Assembly: GCA_002840895.1 (NCBI GenBank)
Contig: PHCZ01000018.1
Span: 1 to 47,197 of the forward strand
DNA length: 47,197 nt
Direction of reading: 5' to 3'
DNA from: Bacteroidetes bacterium HGW-Bacteroidetes-8
GTDB lineage: Bacteria > Bacteroidota > Bacteroidia > Bacteroidales > UBA932
The notes under the pieces are model-generated. The model worked only from the letters and a program-made list of their open reading frames with translations, did no database searches and was not told the DNA's origin. The number at the start of each line of letters is the position of its first letter. Within the stretch, counting starts at the first letter, position 1. A program made the position numbers and the translations under genes. Shown in pieces: positions 40,991-47,197 of the stretch.

Positions 40991-43900
40991 CACTAGCAGC
41001 TCCTCAATAGCTTTCTCGAGTTGGGGGTCTTTTGATTCGAGTCGGTCTTTGAAGGTGTTGCGGATGTAGATGTCGGGTGCAACCCCCTCGAATTCGAGGC
41101 TTTTATCGTCCAGGGTGTAGCATCCCCAGGCAGGGAGTCTCACAGAGGAGCCGTCTACCAGGCGAGCGCCGGAGGTGAAGATTATCCAGCGGTAGGTCTC
41201 TGTGCCAATGAGTTTTGCCATCTTGAGCGCCTTGATGCCGTTTGAGGTAACCTCGGCATCGCTCAGGCTCCTTTCGTTTATCAAGACAACTATTGGTTTG
41301 TTTGCCGGAATCACGTTAGGGTGAGAAATTTTGGGGTTGTCGCGGTGGCTCCAGCGGAAGTGCTCTCTCTGGTTAAGGAAGTCTATCACCTCTCTGTGGA
41401 CATTGCCGCCGTTGTTAAAACGAAGGTCCAGAATGAGAGCATCTTTGTGAACAGCATCTGTATTCATCTCTATAATAAACCTCTCCAAAGATTCCGGAGA
41501 CATATCTCTCATATGAACATAGGCAATTTTGCCCTTACTCATTGATGTAACCTTGGCCCTGTTCCAATCCTCCCACTCTGAGTAGAGGAGTGATCTCAAA
41601 TCTGAGGTGCCCAAAGTGTGAAGCTTAACATCAAACTCAACTCCCGCTCTTGCAAATTTCAAAACCATCTCCTTTGGAAGGGTTGCAGATGTGAAATAGA
41701 ACTCCCTGTTAAACTGTTCATTAACCCTTACGCCGTTAACTGCCACAAGCCGGTCTCCACCCATAAGTGGGTTACCCGAATAATCTGCACGCGAGCCCGA
41801 TACCACTCTGTCGAGAGTATATGGCTGCTCGTTGGAGAAGATTAGCCCCGTTGCTACAGTGACATACCTTGCTAAAGTCTCCTCCTCTTTGCCGGCCGAA
41901 CTAAAGCCCATATGCGAAGAGTTAAGCTCGTTGAGCATATCGTTTAAAAGAGTCCTAAGGTTATCTCTGCTGTTGACATAGGGCAGGAAGGTGAGGTAGT
42001 AATCTCTTTTCGCCCGCCAATCTACTCCGTGATATTTTAAATCGTAGAAGTTCTGCTCCAGCGAGGCCCAAACCTCAAAGAACATCTGCCGGTACTCGTC
42101 CATATTGCTCTTATCAAAAGTGTGTTTGAGCTCTATCTTGGTTGCCCCTGCCCCTGCCGGGTCAATTTTATATATCGCCTCCCGGTCCATTGCAAAGAGC
42201 TCCTTACCTGTCCCCTTGAATGAGCTTACACTCCCAACACCTTTAAGCTTCTGGGGAGGCTTCTGATCCCACTCCTTAAGCTCCTGAACATAACAAGCCC
42301 AATCGCCTTCGTGATTTGAGTTAAAAAGCAGGTAGCTCTTCTCCCCTCTGGAGACTATAAACGGAGTATTTTGCTCGCCTCTGCCTACAACGCTCCGGTA
42401 CCTTCTCTGGATGTTCTCCAGAAGCAGCACCACCGAGGAGTCCCTTTTGGCCCCTTTAGCCCCAAAAAGCTTGTCATACTCATCTACCTCAAACGGAGCC
42501 ACCACTTTATCCAGCTCAACCTTGTAAAGCTGAGTGGAGGCACCCCGAGGGAATGAAGCATTTAGACGGTTGGAGAGCAGATATAGATATTTGCCGTCCG
42601 GCGAAAAGATAGGGTCGTTTTCAAAGTTTGCAGAGTTAGTGATGTTGATGCTCTTGGCTGCGTTAAAATCGTAGATGAATACATCTCTCTCAAAAAGATT
42701 CACCGCAGTGTAGGTCAAGAATTTCCCGTCGTGAGAGAAGCTCAGCCCATATCCCTGGAAGGCCCAGAATTCGTGCTTAGACAGCTCTGTTACCTTGTTG
42801 GTTGAGATATCCAGTAGCATTACAGATTTGCCACCGTTTAAAAATGCAATTTTATCATTTTTTGCAGATGGGGTCATTGACCTTAATGACGACTCTGGAG
42901 TGTATACAGCAGACTCGCCCTGGGAGAGGTCTGCCTTTTGTGTGTAGATTCCGGTCCAACCGCCGTTTGTCCTGGTGTAGTATAGGCTCTTGCTGTCTGC
43001 AGACCAAAGCACCTCATCTACCCTCTCAGTTTGAGGTGTTGGCAGCTGTTTAATAAAGCTCCCTTTGATATCCGAGACAAAGAGCAGACCCCGGAATGAG
43101 AATGCCAGCTTCTTGCCGTCCGGAGATGGAGAGTAGCTCTGCGGCCTGCCAAGCGGAATCGAACTTTTGTTGGTGATTCTGTTATCTGCAAGCTCAATAT
43201 CGGGTAACGAAGTTTTACCCGACTTAATGTCAAGCACATTTATTCTGTAGCCCTTGATAAAGACAATCTTGGTTCCGTCAAAGCTGATGGATGGATATTG
43301 AATCGACTCTTTAAAAGAGGTTAGGTATTTGCTATCACTGTGTCTTACAATGTTGGCCTCCCCATTTTTCTCATCCGATACATAGTAGAGGTTTCCGCGC
43401 GAGTCTGCCATTGGCCAGATATCTTTTCCTCTGTAATCTGTAAGCTCTTTGTACTCTTTTGTGAGCGGGTTCCAGGATTTAATGTCCGGGTTGTGATCTC
43501 CTCTGTAGCCTTTTCTGGTTGCAAAGCGATAACTTTCACTGGATTCATTAAAATAGAACTCTCCGGTTACCGGGTTTTGGGTCAGGTTTGCTATTGTATT
43601 GAAGTAGTGCGAAAAGAGCCTTACAGGGGTACCTCCCTCTGCAGATACAGAGTAGGTGCTTATTGTGTTGTATCTGTTAGATTCAAAGTAGATATTTTTA
43701 GATTGGGGACACCAACCTACAGGTACATCAGATGCATCGTGGAATGTGAGTTGTTTTATCTCGCCACCTGCAACAGGTACAATATAGAGATTGTTGTTAC
43801 CCTGGTCGTTTGATGAGAAGGCCAGATATTTGCCGTCCGGAGATACTTTTGGACTCGATTCGTTACCGCCCATTGAGACAACCTTGAGGGCAACTCCCCC

Positions 43901-44053
43901 CGATGTGGGAACTGCATAGATATCTCCACCGTAGGAGAAGTAGATGGTTTCACCATTGGGTGAGAGAGATGGTCTTGAGGCGAATACCACGCCGTTGGCA
44001 TATGTTGCAGCACAAAAGAGCAACATAGATAGCAGAGATAACACTTTTTTCAT
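40982..44053 (-). CDS. Tricorn-like S41 family protease, exported
   Basis: A 1023-aa protein with a signal peptide (MKKVLSLLSMLLFCAATYAN). The first about 650 residues contain PD40/WD40-like propeller repeats, e.g. SPDGKYLAFSSN and SPDGKYLYLLSN. A PDZ-like part follows (SGNPLMGGDRLVAVNGVRV), then the S41 protease region with LILDLRFNNGGNVH and NERSLSDAEVTSNG, where the likely catalytic Ser lies, followed by IGTETYRWIIF. Such periplasmic enzymes process peptides or misfolded proteins. The last codons and stop lie in repeat A. Confidence 0.92.
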   Translation of the reverse strand: MKKVLSLLSMLLFCAATYANGVVFASRPSLSPNGETIYFSYGGDIYAVPTSGGVALKVVSMGGNESSPKVSPDGKYLAFSSNDQGNNNLYIVPVAGGEIKQLTFHDASDVPVGWCPQSKNIYFESNRYNTISTYSVSAEGGTPVRLFSHYFNTIANLTQNPVTGEFYFNESSESYRFATRKGYRGDHNPDIKSWNPLTKEYKELTDYRGKDIWPMADSRGNLYYVSDEKNGEANIVRHSDSKYLTSFKESIQYPSISFDGTKIVFIKGYRINVLDIKSGKTSLPDIELADNRITNKSSIPLGRPQSYSPSPDGKKLAFSFRGLLFVSDIKGSFIKQLPTPQTERVDEVLWSADSKSLYYTRTNGGWTGIYTQKADLSQGESAVYTPESSLRSMTPSAKNDKIAFLNGGKSVMLLDISTNKVTELSKHEFWAFQGYGLSFSHDGKFLTYTAVNLFERDVFIYDFNAAKSINITNSANFENDPIFSPDGKYLYLLSNRLNASFPRGASTQLYKVELDKVVAPFEVDEYDKLFGAKGAKRDSSVVLLLENIQRRYRSVVGRGEQNTPFIVSRGEKSYLLFNSNHEGDWACYVQELKEWDQKPPQKLKGVGSVSSFKGTGKELFAMDREAIYKIDPAGAGATKIELKHTFDKSNMDEYRQMFFEVWASLEQNFYDLKYHGVDWRAKRDYYLTFLPYVNSRDNLRTLLNDMLNELNSSHMGFSSAGKEEETLARYVTVATGLIFSNEQPYTLDRVVSGSRADYSGNPLMGGDRLVAVNGVRVNEQFNREFYFTSATLPKEMVLKFARAGVEFDVKLHTLGTSDLRSLLYSEWEDWNRAKVTSMSKGKIAYVHMRDMSPESLERFIIEMNTDAVHKDALILDLRFNNGGNVHREVIDFLNQREHFRWSHRDNPKISHPNVIPANKPIVVLINERSLSDAEVTSNGIKALKMAKLIGTETYRWIIFTSGARLVDGSSVRLPAWGCYTLDDKSLEFEGVAPDIYIRNTFKDRLESKDPQLEKAIEELLVGL

Positions 44054-44137
44054 ATAATTATTATTGGAGATTTATCTAGATTAAGGATATCCGGAATCTT
44101 AAGCACATATTTATTAAGTCTATTATTACCAAATAGT

Positions 44138-45409
44138 TTACCACTTAACAGCAGCACGTCTAAGAGGCATTGTCATACACCTTGGCCCACCGCCACCACG
44201 AGGCAACTCAGATCCATCAATTGTGATTACACACTGTTTGCTCTTTTTCACATCGCTCTTCCCGTTTATCACATCCCAGGCTGTGAAGATATCGAAGCCG
44301 TTTTTATTGAGCTCGTTTAGTGTGTGCACATTTCTAGCGTAAGAGAGCACCTTTCCCGGCTCCAGGGCAAAGAAGTTTGCTCCGCTGTGCCACTGCTCCC
44401 TCTCCTGGTTCCACTCATCTGCACTCCCTCCGCAGATAATGGGCTCCACCTCCATACCCAGTTTTTTTAGGATTGAGGGGATATTGGAGACCGATTTTAT
44501 TTTGGATACTTTACCATTATCTATGGTTATGTGAACTGTCTGGTACTGGTTCTCCCCCAGGATAAGTGGTTCAAAAACCATCGCTGTGTGGGTATCCAAC
44601 AGGGTGAATGCCATATCCAGATGGATAAATGACTCGGGAGTTTCGGGCAACTGCTGTACCACAATGTGCATTCTCTCTTTGCATCCGGTGCGGCAGAGTC
44701 TGTTGATGAGCATATCTATCCCCTGACTACTGGTTCTAGGGCCGTTCCCCACCAGAAGAATATCCTCCCTCGCAATGAGTATATCGCCCCCCTCCATATA
44801 TATGTCGTTATTGCCGGGTTGAAAATCGTGAGAGTTAATGAGCTCGCAGTCAAAGACCCTCTTTTTCCGGAAAATAGCCTCATTTATTAATGACTCCCTC
44901 ATCCTCACACTGCTCGCCATTTTGCAGATTAGAATCCTGTTGCCTATGGCAACGGATGCGTCTCTTGTAAAGTAGTAGTTATACAGTGGCGGAAGAGCGT
45001 AATAGTCGTCTTTAAGAAATGCAGAGAGGGTGTTTATCTTTGCCGGTAACCCCTCAATAAGCACCTGTGAGAGGCTCTTAGAGGACATATCCATCAAATC
45101 TTCAAAATAGTCCGTCACCCCTTCGCTTACGCAAATCTTACCTATCAATGCCTCCCTCTCTGTATGGTTATCCAATAGTTTAACCAACAGATCTTTAATC
45201 TGATATGTTTTTGAAAACATATTGAGCACACCCGAAACCTGTTCGTACTCCTTTTGAGCTATAGATAGATTTAAAATATCACTGTATAGAGCGCGTTGCG
45301 CATTTCTCGGTGTCATATTCTCTACCTCTGCGCCAGGTGTATGAAGTAAAACCGCTTCCAGTTTTCCGATCTCAGATTTTACATCAATTGTTACCAATTT
45401 TCCCGTCAT
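44138..45409 (-). CDS. arcA: Arginine deiminase
   Basis: ArcA hydrolyses arginine to citrulline and ammonia. Seen are LLHTPGAEVENMTP, the active-site Asp in YFTRDASVAIG, MEGGDILIA, the catalytic His in FIHLDMAFTLLD, and the nucleophilic Cys in GGGGPRCMTMPL near the C-terminus. All catalytic residues are present. 423 aa is normal. arcB and arcC are not adjacent, so whether it feeds ATP synthesis or acid defence is open. It follows the mannose-1-phosphate guanylyltransferase gene by 14 bases. Confidence 0.96.
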   Translation of the reverse strand: MTGKLVTIDVKSEIGKLEAVLLHTPGAEVENMTPRNAQRALYSDILNLSIAQKEYEQVSGVLNMFSKTYQIKDLLVKLLDNHTEREALIGKICVSEGVTDYFEDLMDMSSKSLSQVLIEGLPAKINTLSAFLKDDYYALPPLYNYYFTRDASVAIGNRILICKMASSVRMRESLINEAIFRKKRVFDCELINSHDFQPGNNDIYMEGGDILIAREDILLVGNGPRTSSQGIDMLINRLCRTGCKERMHIVVQQLPETPESFIHLDMAFTLLDTHTAMVFEPLILGENQYQTVHITIDNGKVSKIKSVSNIPSILKKLGMEVEPIICGGSADEWNQEREQWHSGANFFALEPGKVLSYARNVHTLNELNKNGFDIFTAWDVINGKSDVKKSKQCVITIDGSELPRGGGGPRCMTMPLRRAAVKW

Positions 45410-45423
45410 AAAATATATTTAAA

Positions 45424-46518
45424 TTACTGATATTTACCCAGATTTGACAATGGTAGGTCTGTAAAGATACTTTTGATTACAGACTCATCCCTCGGGCAGA
45501 TTAACAGCAGGTCTTCTGTGTTGATTATCATAAAATTATCCAGATTTGCTGCAACAACCACTTTTTTATCGCCCTCTGAATAAATAATTGAGTTTGTAAT
45601 ATTTTTGAAGAACTTCTCCGGCACCCTTACAAAGTTTCCCTCTTCGTCTCTTTTGTTTAAACCATACAGCGACTCCCAGGTACCGATATCTGACCAACCA
45701 AATGATACCGGGTATACTATTGCCTTCTCTGTCTTCTCCATTATCCCATAGTCTATGGATATACTCTTACACTCCTCATAAACCTTATTAATAAAAGGCC
45801 CCTCGGCAGGTGTGTAGTAGAGACTCTCCCCCTCTCCAAACAGAAGTGCGATATCCGGTTGGTGTGACTCCAGCTCTGCTACAAGAGTTTTAAGATTTGC
45901 TATAAACATACCTGAGTTCCATAAAAACTCCCCGCTGTTCACAAATACCTCCGCCAGATCTGCTGTGGGTTTTTCGGTAAAGGTCTTTACATTATAGGCT
46001 ACATTCCCGTTTATACTAATATGCACCGTTTTGTTAGCCTGAATATACCCATAGGCGGTCTCTGCCCTGTATGGCTTTATTCCCAGAGTGATAAGAACAT
46101 CATTTTTATCTGTAAACCTGAGAGCATTGTCAATAGTCTGAGTAAAGACATCATCATTAAAGATAAGGTGGTCTCCAGGAGTAACAACTACAGATGCATT
46201 CGGGTTTCTCTTTAACAACTTATAGGTTGCATATGCCATACAAGGGGCGGTATTTCTCCTGTAGGGCTCTAAAAGCACGTGCTCCGGAAGAATTTGAGGC
46301 AGCTGCTCCATCACAAGATCTTTGTAGAGGTGCGAGGTTACCACCAAAATATTCTCAGTTGGTATTATTTTGGCGAACCTCTCAAAAGTCTGCTGAATGA
46401 AGGTTTTCCCTGTACCAAGAATGTCCAGAAACTGTTTCGGTTTCTGACTCCTGCTCACCGGCCAAAAGCGGCTTCCCGGACCTCCGGCCATAATAATACA
46501 GTAATGATTGTTTGCCAT
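45424..46518 (-). CDS. Mannose-1-phosphate guanylyltransferase
   Basis: The enzyme makes GDP-mannose for GDP-fucose and mannose-containing glycans. The ATG at 46518 (MANNHYCIIMAGGPGSRFWP) is preferred; the frame also has a TTG two codons upstream. Motifs are GGPGSRFWPVSRSQKPKQF, LLEPYRRNTAPCMAYAT, VVTPGDHLIF and FTEKPTADLA. At 364 aa it is the short form without the phosphomannose isomerase domain. It lies 19 bases after yraN and 14 bases before arcA. Confidence 0.95.
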   Translation of the reverse strand: MANNHYCIIMAGGPGSRFWPVSRSQKPKQFLDILGTGKTFIQQTFERFAKIIPTENILVVTSHLYKDLVMEQLPQILPEHVLLEPYRRNTAPCMAYATYKLLKRNPNASVVVTPGDHLIFNDDVFTQTIDNALRFTDKNDVLITLGIKPYRAETAYGYIQANKTVHISINGNVAYNVKTFTEKPTADLAEVFVNSGEFLWNSGMFIANLKTLVAELESHQPDIALLFGEGESLYYTPAEGPFINKVYEECKSISIDYGIMEKTEKAIVYPVSFGWSDIGTWESLYGLNKRDEEGNFVRVPEKFFKNITNSIIYSEGDKKVVVAANLDNFMIINTEDLLLICPRDESVIKSIFTDLPLSNLGKYQ

Positions 46519-46537
46519 ATGCAATAATATTAGTTCT

Positions 46538-46933
46538 TTACCATTTTGGGTTGAAGGCTTCGGGTAGATACTCTATCCGAACATTGCCATCTTTTTCAAA
46601 CAAAACCGACACAATGTCGAATTGAGTTTCGCACATTATTCTGTTTCTATATATGTAGGCAGATGCTGCAGATATAACAGCCCGCTGTTTCTTTATGTCG
46701 ACCGTTTCAAAGGGCAGTTGCAAATTTGGTTCCGATAGTGACCTCACCTCAACAACGTGCAGCCTCTGCTCTCCGGTTGACATATTTGTGCTCATCATCA
46801 AAATGTCCAGCTCTTTATGGCCTACTCTCCAATTTCTCCCGAGCAGGGCCATCCCTCTTTTTAAAAGAAAATCCAGCGCGAGATCCTCTGCAACACTCCC
46901 CTTCTCTCCTCTCCCTACGTTTTTGTAATCCAC
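46538..46933 (-). CDS. YraN/UPF0102 family endonuclease-like protein
   Basis: The 131-aa protein has the family blocks GSVAEDLALDFLLKRGM, RNWRVGHKELDILMM and LHVVEVRSL, i.e. the E-x-D / E-x-K-like core (here VEVR rather than the usual VEVK). YraN resembles Holliday-junction resolvases but its role is unknown. The only suitable start is GTG at 46933. It is the first gene of a probable yraN-manC-arcA run. Confidence 0.88.
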   Translation of the reverse strand: MDYKNVGRGEKGSVAEDLALDFLLKRGMALLGRNWRVGHKELDILMMSTNMSTGEQRLHVVEVRSLSEPNLQLPFETVDIKKQRAVISAASAYIYRNRIMCETQFDIVSVLFEKDGNVRIEYLPEAFNPKW

Positions 46934-47197
46934 TGCTTGCTGCCCGAAATTATTTATTTACCTGCTTTTTATGCCCAATTGTATTCAAATATACTATATA
47001 TTTTTATAAAAGAGAAGGTGACTTAAAATAATTTTGTTGTTCTCTTTTTGAGTTGTCAATAACGGATATCGGTGTCAGCACGGAAAATCCTCCCCAACTG
47101 CGTTGGGTCCCCTCCCTATTCTTTTAGATTTGCACCGTTGTTTCAATATGGAATAACGGTGTAATTTTGTTATGGAAAATTGAGGCGAGTCCGAACG
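46934..47197. other. Gene-free right end of the window
   Basis: A -7 box TATATTTG on the minus strand (46993-46986) probably serves yraN. Further right a 7-bp inverted repeat, CACCGTT and AACGGTG, lies at about 47130-47153. No gene or other feature was recognised in the remaining bases. Confidence 0.5.

Overview
This window looks like chromosomal DNA of a member of the Bacteroidales (Bacteroidota). The evidence is the many promoters of the form TTTG-N18/19-TAnnTTTG, ribosomal proteins and MutL of Bacteroidota type, lipoproteins of the 6-bladed beta-propeller kind, FadL/OmpP1 and S9/S41 secreted peptidases, and a type I dehydroquinate dehydratase fused to EPSP synthase. A Rikenellaceae-like origin is a guess. 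No prophage, CRISPR array or replication origin was seen. || Layout: 1-0.85 kb, a tRNA-Met cut by the window edge and a secreted hypothetical protein. 0.87-8.0 kb, ispF opposite a rightward run: small membrane protein, mutL, rhomboid protease, EEP-family protein, glycosyltransferase, tsaC, Ca2+/Na+ exchanger. 8.0-8.5 kb, a gene-free island packed with palindromic repeats. 8.5-18.8 kb, rsmE, an acyltransferase, a phosphoesterase, an S9 peptidase, a FadL channel, the selenium cassette selU-yedF-like-selD, and a NamZ-type muramidase. 18.8-26.5 kb, tsaE, then an accessory stretch: AbiEii/AbiEi pair, yifB, two tandem beta-propeller lipoproteins and an AAA/DUF4143 ATPase. 26.5-30.5 kb, shikimate genes: a damaged aroB, an aroD-aroA fusion and aroC. 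30.4-33.4 kb, a GNAT-like protein, a serine hydrolase and a Spy-like protein. 33.5-37.5 kb, a shortened S10 ribosomal operon read leftward: rplC, rplD, rplW, rplB, rpsS, rplV::rpsC. 37.7-39.7 kb, marC, a RAYT transposase flanked by palindromic elements, and two tRNAs. 39.8-46.9 kb, pheS, a tricorn-like S41 protease, arginine deiminase, mannose-1-phosphate guanylyltransferase and yraN. || The most striking observations are these. (1) L22 and S3 are encoded as one continuous 406-residue reading frame, joining a large-subunit and a small-subunit protein. (2) The operon carrying it starts at rplC with its own promoter and ends after rpsC at a terminator, so rpsJ and the rplP-onward half are elsewhere. 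(3) Four elements of exactly 120 bp share 16-bp terminal inverted repeats and overall dyad symmetry; two flank the RAYT gene and two lie together at 8.15-8.51 kb. (4) Several normally invariant features are missing: the GKKIG block of L3, the 5' acceptor strand of tRNA-Leu(UAA), and about 30 residues plus the frame in aroB. Together with the rplV-rpsC join these suggest either an unusual deletion-prone lineage or sequence/assembly errors, and read-level checking decides between them. || All calls come from reading the sequence and remembered family features; no database search was run. Coordinates of short sites may be off by a base or two.
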